Assembly (NCBI GenBank): GCA_918807975.1 | Contig: OU964925.1 | Coordinates: forward strand, 23,657,608 to 23,721,607 | Origin: Aplidium turbinatum | Taxonomy: Eukaryota; Chordata; Ascidiacea; Aplousobranchia; Polyclinidae | DNA length: 64,000 nt | Reading direction: 5' to 3' | Shown: in pieces, positions 44,569 to 55,872 of the stretch | Numbering within the stretch: position 1 is the first letter of the stretch | How the letters are laid out: every line of letters begins with the position of its first letter | The notes under the pieces: generated by a model | Told to the model about the DNA's origin: nothing | Database searches by the model: none | What the model saw: the letters and a program-made list of their open reading frames with translations, nothing else | Translations under genes and position numbers: made by a program

Positions 44569-47500
44569 ATGGCATTTCAACAAAGTGAAGAGGAATTTAA
44601 ACTTCCTTTAAGGCAGTGGCTAATAAAGAAGATTGAGCAAAGACAATTTGATGGCTTAGAATGGGTGGATGAAAGTCGTCAACTTTTTAAGATACCATGG
44701 ACGCAAAAGGGCCACCCAAGTTGGGAGCAACATTACGAAATATTTATTGTAAGTTTGAATAGGCTAGGCTATGATTCAGTATATTGTATATATGTATTAT
44801 TATTTGGTTATTTTCAGTTTGCACAACACCCTATTATGCATTTATGTTGACTAGTCTTAAGTTTTTTTATTACTGTTTTTATTTCATGATTCATCTTGTC
44901 ATTACCGTTTGACATGTAGACTATGTATGACTGAGATCACTTTTGGCAACTGTTTTTTCTTATGATATGTTTTCCGTGTCCCTTTTTACATCAACTAACT
45001 TATATATGCTTTTAACATAAAAAAATGAATATCATGTTAGCTATATAACTATGCTTACCTATTGTTTAAAAAGATTATTGCATTTCCATTTTAGGTTTTA
45101 TTTATTAATTTCTAGTTTGTGGTATTATAAACGACTCAAGGTTTTCTTTTTTGTTTGAGATCTGAAAAACTACATTGCAATCTTTGTTTTGTACTCCAGT
45201 ACGAAATGTACAGTTGTGCACTGTTAAAGAATAAGTTACCATTTAGGCTTGGGCAAGGCATCGAGAGAATTATGATGAAAAAAATCCCCCTGACGACAAG
45301 AAATTAAAGGGAAACTTTCGTTGTGCATTAAATAAATCCGATGATTTTGAAGAAATCAAGGCAGAGAGCAAAACCAATCAACAAACCGGAAATCACAAAA
45401 TTTTTAAACTTTTAACTCCAGCTGAAGTGAAAGGTTTGTGTTTTGTTGATTGAATTTAAACAGATATTTACTGGCTAGTTTAAATATGAGTTGATTTAAA
45501 CAGATATTTACTGATTGAATTTAAACAGATATTTACTGGCTAGTTTAAATATGAGTTGCACTTTTTCATTTTTAAGTACCGGTACATGTAATATGAATAT
45601 CAAAGAATACACTTTTATTAATTATATATAAGTAATCCAGTACTTTATTATTAGTTCTAACTGTTTATTTGCTATTGCAAGTAAAGTTGAATGCACTCAG
45701 TTTATTTACTTCCGATGCAGTATCCTATTGGTTTTTATACACATTTTTCTTTAAATTACTAATGCAATTGCAACGCAATTTTTGCAGCTAAAAGAGAAAC
45801 TCGCAATCGCAAACGGTCTCATCCTCCTTCTAATAACACACCGGCTGCTCATAACTCACTGGACATGCCCGAGCAAAAAAAGCCAGTTGAAGATGACCAA
45901 TTTCCTGTCATGTCTGGTGCAACAGCAGTTTTTCAAACCGGTCCAGTATTGGTGGACCCATGCGATATACTTCGTGAATCAGTGAGTTGTACCCAAGACA
46001 TCAAATAAACGTGTTTTTTACACTGGTTCAACGTCTGTAAACGTTGTAAATGTAAGACTGTAGACGACAATGTAAAACACTATTGATTTGCTGTCTGGTA
46101 TTGTTGCTACTTTTGTTACAAGTACATTTCATGCAAGCGATATTGTTTTTAGCATATTCTCCTTGGTCGATGTACGAGTAACAAGTTTCAATTTGATCCT
46201 TAATGCAATTTAAACCAAATATTAACACATGGTATATTATATTGCAAAAACCTCAAAACGATAAACGAATTCACTCATTAGAAAAACAGTAAAGTTTTGT
46301 TTTGTGGTCGGCTTCTTTCGCTTAAATACTTTTCAGTTCAATAGTCAAAGTATCAACCTTTTGGACATTTTAATTATGGGTCTGCTACTATTCGGTGAGT
46401 CCGATTCGGTGAGTCTGATTCAGTGAGTTCCTAACCTCTAACTCTAACCCCTATCCCTAACCCTTAACCCTAAAACGGCAATGATAATTAGGCTACGGTA
46501 CCCGATAATTAAAAAAAAAAATTAAAAAAATCACTAAATAAGGATCGGACTTACCAAATCGGACTCACCGAATCGGACTCACCGAAACGGGCCATTCCGT
46601 TTAATTATAGTATACATTTGTAATATGTTAACAGTTTAATAGTTCGTATTTTTACTTTGTTCAAGTTTACACAATTTAAAAGTCGTTCTCAGCTACTTCG
46701 TCATAAACCAAATTTAGTTTTGTTTTGCTTTTTGTTTACCTCAACCACTTGCTTAATACGCCCACTAACACCTACATCACTATTCAACGGTAATTCAGAC
46801 AGAGCAGGTACTATGAATAGTACGTCAGTCCTTAATCGTTGTTTTTGTCTATGACAGTCCGCTGAGTTTTAAATAACTTTGAACAGTAAACAAGTTATGT
46901 AAATATGATTTCCGTGAGAAGAATGTTGCATGTTCGAAGCGTTTCTTTATCAATGCTTGGTTGCTACATTCACATTGTACACAACAAGTGTTGATTGAGA
47001 GTGAGCAATCAGACTGCTATTGCTATGCTGAAAAACCATGATCATCAATACAAACCTATTTAATTCATCTGATTTTTTCCGTATATATGGTATTAGAACA
47101 GTCGGTTGGTTAATCAGGTCATATATATATACTTTGTACTTTTAATGTTTTACTTTAGATTGTGTCAGAATTTTGTTCCTTGCATATTCAAGCTTCATTT
47201 GCACGTTCGAAAATTCTTTGTTTCGAATTTAGCGCCTAGACGTCACCCGTCCCTTGCAACCCAACCTCGCCCTTTCTGGTGGCCTTCCCGAGTACAATTC
47301 CTTTCAACTTGAACCTATGATTCCGGTCGAACAAAGCGGCTTCGAGGAAGTCACCGTACCCATCCAAGGAACTATGAAGCACCAAACTGTTGAAGACAGC
47401 TTGGCTTTCATTGATACAATACTAGTTAGTCCGGGCCCAGGTAGGTTATATTGAGTTGTTTTGAGTATGCGTTTTTGCTGTTCAGTTTAGTTATAAATTT

Positions 47501-49329
47501 CTGACCCTTACAGCGAAAACAATACATGCCAGCATAGCAAAGGTCTAGAAAAAGCAACACATTAATTGAAAATCATTTCAAAATCAAGTCACATCGTATT
47601 CACGTAAATTTTACATCTGTAAGACAAATGGTAAACTTTTTGCAACAACACAAATTTTTATTGGAATACCTGTCTATGTGATTTGAAAGATGAAAACCCC
47701 AGGTGTTTTGACACTTTCCCTTAACTTGTCGTTTGTGAAACTACAAAACTAGAGAGCTGATTTTGTATGAAAGCCAACTAAGTTTCTGCTATCGTGTTCA
47801 AACTTGGAATCACAGCTCATTGTTATCATTTTACGATCAATATCACTGCAGCACCTTCTCCTGAAGTTGTTGACTTGACGCAAACCAGCCCTGCTTCCAT
47901 CGACCAATCCCTTCCCCAGTTTCAATCTATCGAAGGTTTATTGAAAAAGTTCAATATCAACTGTAAGTTTGGTTATATGATTGCTACCTTTGTACCATAT
48001 TATTTTAATAAACGATGACATTCTAAAATTTGAACTTTTTTTTTTATGCGGTTTGAAACAAATAGGTGTTAACTTTAATATTTTTCCGCTTAAGCTTTTT
48101 TTAAGCACAGTGCATATTTCTTCAACCACAGACATATACAACCAAGCAACCACACGGCATTTAACATAATCCATTAAAATTGAACATAAACTATAAGCTA
48201 CAAGCATTTTCGGCCATACACACGTTAGCCCTTATCAAGTAACAAAAAATAACTGCTTATCATATCTACAATTAAAATGAATAACTGATCTAAACACTGA
48301 ATTGAAAAACGAAATGCAAAATGAAACGGCAGAGCATAGGAGAAAGGCACATCACATGGCGTTTAAATTACGCGAGGCAAAGACGCATTATATGACGCAT
48401 CAAGAAAAGACGTTGAGTAAATAAGAAGCGCCTAAGGCAAACAACTGTGTATTGAGGCGAGGATTGTATGAGTTTATTAGCAAAGCTTCGTGGATTTTAG
48501 TGTCAAACTCGGTGGAACATTTACGCATAATTATGAAAAATTGTATATGTCTGTGGTTGAAGAAAGTGACCTCTTTACCAAAATTGTGTATATTTCAGAT
48601 ATCTATTTATCATGTGCACTATGTTTTCAACACAGTGTATCAGTGTTTTTAACGTTCTTGTTTTCGCTTACATCAGGTGATCAACTTTCACTGTTCAGAA
48701 TAACGGTGTACTACGAAAAAGAGAATGTTTCTCAGTACGTTGCCGACTTGTCAAGGGGGATACGATTAATGTATGGGGATCCGGAAAAGCAAAAGACCAT
48801 TCTTGATGTGTTTGGAAAAAACTTTAATGAATTCGATCTTGTTCCTTGGGTGCTGCCACCATATTCAGGAAGTAACAGACACGTGACCAAAATCCTCCAA
48901 TCAACGGACTTGGGAATTCTTTTAAAAATGGACGAGAGGAACGTCCTCAGAGGAACGCGTCTGTGCCAAAGTCAAGTGTTTTACTTCGAATCGGACGACG
49001 AGAACAGCACCAGCACGAAGATGATCAGACAAGAGCAAACCGAGTTATTTTCTTACTTGAAATGCGTACGAAAGTTGATCCAATGTCAAATAGACCGCAC
49101 GAACGAGCAGGCTGACGTTGAGACAGCGCTCGTAATCGGAACCAAACCCAAAACCCCCCGATCCAGCTCATTGGTCAGTGTTGTGCTGGAACCAATAATT
49201 GCTCCTCATCTGAAGGAACACTTCAGTATTGTGGACCGATCATCTCTGCTGGCGATCAGTCAGCAAAACTCCTTAGACCAACTTGTTCGTATGTTAGATG
49301 ACCTTGACATGAACAGTTTTGTGACCTAA
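44569..49329 (+). CDS. IRF: Interferon regulatory factor, six exons, 510 aa
   Basis: Predicted exons are 44569-44748, 45247-45433, 45788-45981, 47233-47440, 47852-47962 and 48677-49329. All introns are GT-AG with phases 0, 1, 0, 1, 1, and the joined frame is open to the stop. Exons 1-2 give the IRF DNA-binding domain (about residues 11-118): tryptophans at 17, 32, 44, 52 and 62 have the family spacing. 'GNFRCALNKSDDFEE' holds the recognition-helix R85, C86, N89 and K90, closest to the IRF4/5/6/8 form. Exon 3 opens with a basic 'KRETRNRKR', a likely nuclear signal. The last exon encodes an IRF-association domain ('LFRITVYYEKENV', 'GIRLMYGD', 'GTRLCQSQVF'), used for dimer and cofactor contacts. 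The ATG at 44569 is chosen because the domain follows at once. It acts as a nuclear regulator of immune or developmental genes by family analogy. The exon joins are my reading and have no transcript support. Confidence 0.93.
45440..45560 (+). repeat. Tandem repeat in IRF intron 2
   Basis: TTTAAACAGATATTTACTG occurs three times, alternating with GCTAGTTTAAATATGAG, just after the exon 2 donor. Confidence 0.8.
46378..46599. mobile_element. Fold-back mini-element in IRF intron 3, 9-bp TSD
   Basis: 222 bp flanked by exact TTTAATTAT (46369-46377 and 46600-46608). Arms are tandem 14-bp units TTCGGTGAGTCCGA, inverted on the other side; the extreme 18 bp at the two ends are not matched. The loop has degenerate CCCTAACCCTTAACCC. 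Architecture matches the other fold-backs in the window but with a different repeat unit. Confidence 0.78.
47481..47558 (-). repeat. Dispersed ~75-bp repeat, copy in IRF intron 4
   Basis: The inverse of this stretch (TTTCTAGACCTTTGCTATG...GTCAGAAAT) matches the copies at 11918 and in the 38675-40901 arms. Confidence 0.6.
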
Positions 49330-49538
49330 GCCGTGCTACGATTTGTAACGACTATACAGTAATAACTCTTATGGCACTTTTTATGACTTAGCTGCTGTAG
49401 ATAGACCCTGCAAACACGTCGTTTGTCAATGTCATAAGATATTACTTGTAACGTGTTGTTTATTTCATGATATCACATTGCATAGTCGATATTTTATGCT
49501 GATTAATAACTCCAGGTAAAACCGAATATTAAGTTCCC

Positions 49539-49544
49539 AATAAA
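49539..49544 (+). promoter_or_regulatory. Poly(A) signal of IRF
   Basis: AATAAA 210 bp past the stop codon, followed by a T/G-rich stretch (TTTTGTCAGTGTTG). The first canonical hexamer after the stop. Confidence 0.6.
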
Positions 49545-50185
49545 GTTAATATTTTGTCAGTGTTGCCCTTTGTTCAAGACGTGTGCAAGGTTCTAATGCA
49601 GAAAACCACTTGAAGAAACCATGAACTTTACTTTCATCACGCATTTGTGAAATTCTAATTTTGTTAATATTTTAGCCATTACTATAGTATAATACTATTT
49701 TTGTTTCTGTAGCAATTTATCAATCTGAAACATTTTTTATTATTTTGTGTGTATCGTTATAACTCAAATGCACATTTCCTGCTGTACATGCGTTTTCCAA
49801 TGTTCATATCTGTATGCTAATTGCCGATTACTGCTGATTATTTTGTTTGCATAAGTTTGAAGGAGCGGCTTGCTTTCTCCGTGTAAGCACCATGTTGTTA
49901 TGATGTAATAATACTTTAAACTTCTTATCGTAATGTTAAATAGTTACTCGTGACCACGTTCAAGAATAGGGATGGGCAATTCAGAATAATTCACTATTCT
50001 AGAATTATTCCGGAATACTAAACCGAATCCAGAATCGAATCCAGAATACTGAATCCTATTAACTTCCAGGCTCCAGCAACACAAAAAGTAAAAAATTTCA
50101 GACACAAAAGCTACACAATCAAAGTAAATGTTTGTTGCAATGCAACACATTAAGGCATTCTAAATGACTTCCAGCCAAATGGGAG

Positions 50186-50757
50186 CAGTGTTGCCAGATG
50201 ATGGAAGCCGCTTGGCAACAAAAAGTAACTAAAATTTCATCAGATATTTAAAACACCCTAAACAAGCCCGTAGCCAGCCGAGGGCCAGGGAGGGCATCGC
50301 CCCCCGCCCGGAAAAAATTCCGCCCCCCCCCCTGGCAAAATCCCAACATTCTCGAGCAACATCATCGAGCAACAGCAATTATAATGATTTTGCCCAAAAA
50401 AAATTGTCGGCCCCCCCTAAAAAAAATTTCCCCCCCCCTTGCTCTGCGGTCTGGCTACGGCCCTGACCCTAAATAAAGCAATTTCGCTTAAATACAAATA
50501 GTTTTTAAGACTTAAGACACTGCCATCATCCATATGCAGAGCTCTTGCAAAACGTTTTCTATACGAGCAGGGATTATTTGCTAAAAAGTTTAAAAAAATT
50601 GAAAAAACTTTCTTGAAAAAAATTGAGTAAGAAAAATTTCACCAGATTTCACCAAAAAGTTATCTGGTTCCAAGGTCAAAAAGCTTGGCAAGAAAGACCT
50701 CTAAATTTCACCAGAATTTTTTAATTTGATATTCTATTTCCCCATCTGGCAACGCTG
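50186..50757. mobile_element. hAT-type MITE (CAGTGTTGCCAGAT), middle of the nest
   Basis: Ends CAGTGTTGCCAGATGATGG and, inverted, CAGCGTTGCCAGATGGGG. The 8-bp flanks AATGGGAG and AACGGGAG differ at one base. Same end type as 13841-15008. It contains the 203-bp element 50263-50465. Confidence 0.8.
50263..50465. mobile_element. hAT-type MITE, innermost
   Basis: Starts CAAGCCCGTAGCCAGCCGAG and ends, inverted, CAGGGCCGTAGCCAGACC. Exact 8-bp duplications ACCCTAAA at 50255-50262 and 50466-50473. C-rich inside. Confidence 0.85.
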
Positions 50758-51276
50758 AACGGGAGCGCAGCTTAGCTTCCGTCCAGCCGCAGTCGAAAAG
50801 AATCGCTCGAAAGATGCTGAGGTGTTTCAGAGCCAACTCCTTTAGCAAGGGGCATCTGCTCAATGTTGTTACGCCCACCATTCAAACTATCGGAGAGTCG
50901 CATACGCACGTGGATTGAAAAAAAGCATTGCACGATTGTGCATATTGTAAACAAAGCGTGAAGAAAATTGCGCGCTTAGTTTCTTTGGTTGCTCGTGCGA
51001 GCGAGTGACGTAGAGTTGCATGAGCCGTGCGCGCACAACGCGTGCACAATGTTTTTGAAAGTGCGGAACTGCGGATGGTGTCAGTGCAAAGAAAAAAGGG
51101 ATTAAACCACACTTTTTTCCAGTTCACTGTCTCCAGCTGACAGGTCGCACAAGACTTATGTATATCTTTAAAACCGAATCTTATTACCCGGTTTTATTGC
51201 CGTTTTGGATTCGGATAGTTTAGGATCCGAATCCTTCTGGATTCGGTATTCTGAATTGCCCATCCCTATTCAAGAA

Positions 51277-52344
51277 AATGAAATACTTTCTGACAGTGAC
51301 TCACTGACTTAACTCAATGACTCGACTCAGTGAGTTCTGACAGTTAATGGTGACCACATTGCGCTTTATCAAAAAACTGTTCACTTCTGAATGAGGTGAT
51401 TTTTAACCTTCCGCGGCCACCAATGTGCTGTAAGTTAATGTTACCAGGTGTAATGCGAACATTAATCAAGTGTGACAATGTTAGCTGACAAAAAAGTGGC
51501 AATTAAACCTCATTCTGTGTTTCGGTACCAGTTTAGCACTCTTTGGGTGTTTAATTGGTGATGTGTTGCGGAATTGTTTCAATTAAAAAATGTTCCTCCG
51601 CCGGAAAAATGATCAATATCATTTTCTACTTGGAAATGGAATTGTTAGCTTTGCAACAAGCTTACTCGGTGTAATATCATTTGCTGAGTGGCAGATTAGG
51701 CGTTTGACTTCTAATCCGGTTCTTTTAACTTCTGGTCTGGTTTGATTCCTCTAACGAGAGCAAATTAATAGAGGATCTGACGTTATCACACTTCAATGTT
51801 ATAGGCTTAGCATAGTTAACGCTTTTCATATCCAACAGTATTTAGATATGCGATGTAAGATGCTTTTAAGTTTGAATATTAAAACTGAGAAGTTTTAATT
51901 CTTGGTAACGTTGAAGCGAAAGTAAACACCTCAGCTCTTGTTGGCATGGAGTAAGATTTTGTTGCATTAATTCTCAATTGTTGGATATGCTATTAAAAAA
52001 ATGTGTTTCAGTTATCGCATTTCGTTGCAATTTTAATGATATGCATTTCTCATCACGTTGCACTCTTACAATTTATCTTACATTGAAGTTTTAATAAGTT
52101 TATTCATAAATATTTCCATCTGTGATGCATTGGTAGCGTTCGGTTTTGAACTTCGAAAGGAATAAACTTTATTTCCCGATTTAAAGTTCGTTTGTGATAC
52201 TGCACAATTATTGCAACAATTCTGTCCATTTAATCCAATTCTTGAGGTGTTTCAAATAAGAACGTATCAGTAAAACATATAATATTGGTTTTATCCTCAT
52301 TAGTGTAGGTGGCCAATTATTTCCTTTTTTTGAAGCGATTGTCT
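51277..52344. other. Non-coding stretch with one tRNA-like segment
   Basis: About 51686-51770 has GAGTGGCAGATTAGGCG (A-box-like), a possible CTTCTAA anticodon-loop sequence and GGTTTGATTCC (B-box). The acceptor stem does not pair well, so it is probably an old SINE head and not a tRNA gene. The rest shows nothing. Confidence 0.4.
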
Positions 52345-52824
52345 TCACTCCTTTGTGCCATTGATTTCTGTCCATCGCATTTTCTCATTCAGTCCGACTA
52401 TGTGTATTTCATCCTTCACTTGTCCTATTTCATCCTTCAATTTCATCCACAGTTCTTCCTTGAATTGATACCAGTTACTCAAACATAATATCTTGTCGAT
52501 TTCAGACCCAAACGTGTTCAATAAAGGGGCTTGTTCAATAAAAGTTTGCCTTGATTGCGATGCTTGTTGTTGCTCCAGTCCAGCTTGATGGCGCTTACTT
52601 TTCCTGTAGCTTTCGACAAAATACATTTTCTCGCACTTCACTATAAACTCGCAAAAATTGCACCTTAAATCACCCCCGGGAGTTGCATTAAATTCACCAG
52701 GAAAATCTTGACAAATCTGTCTAACTTTTGCTGAAGACGATTTAGCTTGCTTAGGTATTTTTGTATTACAGAATGTCAGTAGGCTATTCCTACAATCCAA
52801 ACTGTTGATCTTCGAAAAAAACAC
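52345..52824 (-). CDS. BED/CGGBP1-like zinc-finger open frame, 159 aa
   Basis: This is a single open frame from ATG to stop. Residues about 32-82 ('VRQICQDFPGEF', then 'LRCNFCEFIVKCEK' and 'ESYRKSKRHQAG') follow the pattern of CGGBP1-like and BED-type fingers found at the N-terminus of some hAT transposases: a C-x2-C pair, about 18 residues, then 'S-KRH'. The C-terminal half is charged and probably helical ('FKEELWMKLKDEIGQVKDEI'). I saw no downstream transposase core on that strand and no terminal repeats close by. It is either the 5' exon of a decayed hAT or a small DNA-binding gene derived from one. The undisturbed frame is the main argument for the latter. No promoter or splice evidence. 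Confidence 0.4.
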   Translation of the reverse strand: MFFSKINSLDCRNSLLTFCNTKIPKQAKSSSAKVRQICQDFPGEFNATPGGDLRCNFCEFIVKCEKMYFVESYRKSKRHQAGLEQQQASQSRQTFIEQAPLLNTFGSEIDKILCLSNWYQFKEELWMKLKDEIGQVKDEIHIVGLNEKMRWTEINGTKE

Positions 52825-53267
52825 GTTAGTGAAGAGAAAGTGTTTTATAAGAATTATTTAAATACGTAACAATGAATAAACAATGGACAATTTGTGGTAA
52901 AAGTTAGGCTACTGCTGATCCAGCTGGGCATTGTGATATATTTCCTGCTTTTATGGGTTAATATGGTTTAATTGTGTCTCAGTTCTTGATTTACAATGCT
53001 TCCACGAGGATTGTGACAGAAATTACTCACAAGAAACACAAAAACTTTTTCAAAAGCCATAATTTGACAAATTTTGACTTTATTTTGATCTATAAACTTC
53101 TTAGAAACAGTCCCCTAGGTGTTGAAAACAACTTTGTTCTTTGATTCGTGGACAGACGAGGTCCTTAAAAATTTTTGGCTTTATTGATTTTTGCGGGCCC
53201 TAGCCTACTCATCACACACAAACATTATTATATTCATGCGGTGCGTATGTCGTAATATCGTCCGCCC

Positions 53268-53590
53268 CGATAGCTCAGTTGGTTAGCGTGTGACTTCGTG
53301 GACGAAGAAGCTTCAAGATCAACCGGCGCTGGTTTGACTCTCGGGGTGTGCGCTTGAGCAACGCATTCTAAGCCCGATTCTAAGGACTGCCCTTTATTCA
53401 GAGGCACCTAATGGATGGAATAGTTCCCCGGCAACAAGACTTCAACAATCGGAAATTTCACTCTCAATCTCGGTAACCGGCCCTGCGTCAAAAGCCTCTA
53501 CAAGTATGCGAAAATACCAGGAATAACCTATCGTCCCCGTAACCTATCAAGGCTTTGTCAGTCCGATGATAAAGATTCAAAACCAAACCA
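53268..53590 (+). mobile_element. tRNA-derived SINE, family B, copy 1
   Basis: GCCCCGATAGCTCAGTTGG opens a tRNA-like head; CCCCGA pairs with the downstream TCGGGG, so an acceptor-like stem survives, with A-box TAGCTCAGTTGGTTAGCG and B-box-like GGTTTGACTCTC. The body contains TGAGCAACGCATTC, CTGCCCTTTATTCAG and GGATGGAATA. The same body recurs at 61549-61735 (+) and 63545-63730 (-). The CTTCG..CGAAG stem where the anticodon arm would be has too small a loop for a working tRNA. Confidence 0.8.
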
Positions 53591-53639
53591 TCAGTAATGT
53601 ATTATTTTCGCAGTTGTGTAGATTCTACTGCTGTTTTAT

Positions 53640-53870
53640 GCACAGGCGTAGCAAAAGGAGCTATTGCTCCCCCACCTCTGAAATATTTTGAAGAAACATT
53701 TGCCTTATGTTACACCAGCATTCGGCTCATTCAGTCTTACTATTGATGTAGGCTGAAAGCACTCTCAGAATGCGCAATTTCAAGGCATTTTTTTCCCAAA
53801 AAATTTTCTCAGGGAAACCCCCCGGTCCCCCTATGGGTGCTTCGCTTTCGCCAACTCGTTACCAGGCTCA
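53640..53870 (+). mobile_element. hAT-MITE-like relic
   Basis: CACAGGCGTAGCAAAAGG at the left and an inner AAAGCACTCTCAGAATGCGC segment parallel the MITE 2944-3398. The right end is lost and no duplication is seen. Confidence 0.45.
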
Positions 53871-54255
53871 CTGACATGTGCTGTAGAATACTTACTTACC
53901 TCACCCCGACTTTTTTTACTGGCTAGGCTCATAGGCGTTGCCTATTAGTTTCAATATGACCGTGTGTTTGTACTTATGGCTGTGTTCGTTTCACAAAAGG
54001 AGACCATGTCGCTGCCAACCTTCTATCATTTGAAAAATCACTCGTTATACAAAATTCAACCTTGTAAGTGTGCATGTTCCGAAATTCTTTGAGTTTGTTT
54101 AGTTTAGAATCGTGACTTCCAAATTGTGGTGCGTGAATGAGCAACACAACTTACCTCGGCAAAAGTTACAACAATGTTTTCAAATTTATGAGCACTTTAT
54201 TCTATTAAAATCAAGTTGTTTTCCAAGTTTCACATTTCGAGGTGTATGATACAAG

Positions 54256-54315
54256 ATCATGGCGATCTATACTACTGGCCATCCCAACGTGGCAACAGCC
54301 AAATAATGTGGGGGC
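54256..54315 (+). repeat. 60-bp inverted repeat, left member
   Basis: ATGGCGATCTATACTACTGG through AATAATGTGGGGGC is found inverted at 56570-56627. With the hAT 54316-56196 removed, the two copies are about 360 bp apart, so they belong to an older hairpin element into which the hAT inserted. Confidence 0.75.
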
Positions 54316-54861
54316 CAAGGGCGCGGGAAGTAGGGGTGCTCAAGGGGCTTCAGCCCCCCCTAGAGCTAATTCAGCCCCCTCTGGAATTTTGGATAATTGC
54401 TTCAGCCCCCCCTAGAAAATTCTGATAATTTAAGGTACATAACATATTTTCAGAAAATTATTCGAGCAATAATTGCAACGATGAATCGATCGAGTTCTTA
54501 TTACATGTGATCGCACTCATCATTCGAAATAAAGAGTCGTCAATCACAGGAAACGAAACCTCGCAGTAGCGGTTCCAGCCACCCTCCCTACTAACATGGC
54601 GTTCCATCGTTTATTGGACATCATTCTGCAATATTCACTTTACACTTACAGCATAGAACAGCAAGAGACCTGGTTGTTATAACGGAGTGCGGGCCAAACT
54701 TAAAGCATTATGCCTTGGATCGTTATACATTCACTGCAGTAATCATGTTCTCGATTTGATTTTGCAAGACGTTGTAAAGGAGGTGAGGCTTATTGCCGAT
54801 GCCTTAAACTTCGTTCAAGGCAGTTGTATTTCGTGAATCGTCTAAACGTAAATGTTTATTC

Positions 54862-55330
54862 ATGTCGTTTTTTGGTTCCGATGAAGTTGCCTGCAATTTT
54901 CTGGGTTTGTGTCCTACTCGTTGGTGCGTTCGTGCTTCTGCCCTCGTTCGTGTTGTTAAGTGCTACCCTACCCTGTTGAAATGTCTGACCGACATGACAG
55001 AAGATAGTGCAATGGAAGGAGACGCACGTGCAAAGATAGCCTATTCAGTTTGGTAAAATAAGCACACACGATGCGGCTTTATTTTGCGATTACCTGCAGA
55101 GGTGAAGTTTTTCAGCCTGCAGAAGCCGTCGCTAGACAGCTCCAAAACAAGAAGATCTCCGCTTCTTCAGCTTTAGATCCATCACCAGTTTCCGCAAACG
55201 GATCACAAATCTCAAAAAATATGAATCCGTTTCCAAGATTGTGGAAGCAGCGAACGTCCCAGCGTCTGCCAATAACCTAAAGACGCCAAAGGATCTTCGA
55301 GTGAGCAAAACTCCAGCAAAATTTTGAAAC
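54862..55330 (+). pseudogene. ZMYM1-like hAT transposase, central pieces
   Basis: 'LCPTRWCVRASALVRVVKCY' matches the 'C-TRW--R---L' motif of ZMYM1/TTF-type hAT proteins. From about 55100 'FQPAEAVARQLQNKKISASS' continues the same protein in another frame. The pieces lie in different frames, so at least one shift and several stops separate them. The N-terminal TTF finger is not evident. Confidence 0.75.
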
Positions 55331-55680
55331 ACAGAAGAATCGGATGCTTTGTCGTCTGCGGGAGAAGGAGCGTGGAAACGGCAATACATCAAAGCCCTTG
55401 AGTTGTTCAAGCTGAGCTTGATCGAAGATTCGACCAGGTGGATCTGCTTACAGCAGCCACCAGAGAAAAGGCCCTTCTGAGCTGTGCAAACGGTGAGGAA
55501 GGATCTGATACTGAGATCAGCTTACCGGATGCCATCAAAAAAGATCGCCTAAAACGGAACTTACCTTGCTGAGCGATGCTGTATAAGTGGAAAAACCGCA
55601 AACTCCGTTTAAAAGGTTGCTGAGATACTATCGCAACTAAACCCTCCAACACTGATCTTTTCAAAGAAACGTGAAAATTC

Positions 55681-55872
55681 GTGGAGCTCTGCCTTTGCCT
55701 TCCGGTTTCAGCTGCATCATCAGAAAGTTCTTTTTCTGCTCTAAGACGCCTGAAAACGTGGTTGAAAAGCTCAATGACACAATATAGACTTACTCATCTT
55801 GCGTTGATGTATGTCCACCAAAACATTTTGAACACTGTCGATGTCAAAAAGCTCATGACACAGTTCATATAG
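55681..55872 (+). pseudogene. ZMYM1-like hAT transposase, C-terminal piece
   Basis: 'LPVSAASSESSFSALRRLKT', then 'WLKSSMTQYRLTHLALMYVH' is the hAT C-terminal dimerisation region, corresponding to the family's 'SA--ERSFSALRRLKTWLRSTM-QERL--LALL-VH'. It ends in a stop after 'KLMTQFI', a normal position for the family. Confidence 0.85.

Larger units (their letters stand above)
49967..51268. mobile_element. hAT-type element (TAGGGATGGGC), outer of a three-level nest
   Basis: Inverted ends TAGGGATGGGCAATTCAGAA and exact 8-bp duplications TTCAAGAA (49959-49966 and 51269-51276). Subterminal GAATCCAGAAT-type repeats are present near both ends. Removing the inner insertion (50186-50757) leaves about 0.7 kb. 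A 50882-51127 minus-strand frame with several Cys/Arg residues may be a residue of the transposase but I cannot identify a domain. Confidence 0.85.

Noticed and set aside
53268-53353. A functional tRNA gene
   Set aside because: The acceptor-like stem pairs, but the anticodon arm has the wrong loop size and the body continues into a repeat found three times.
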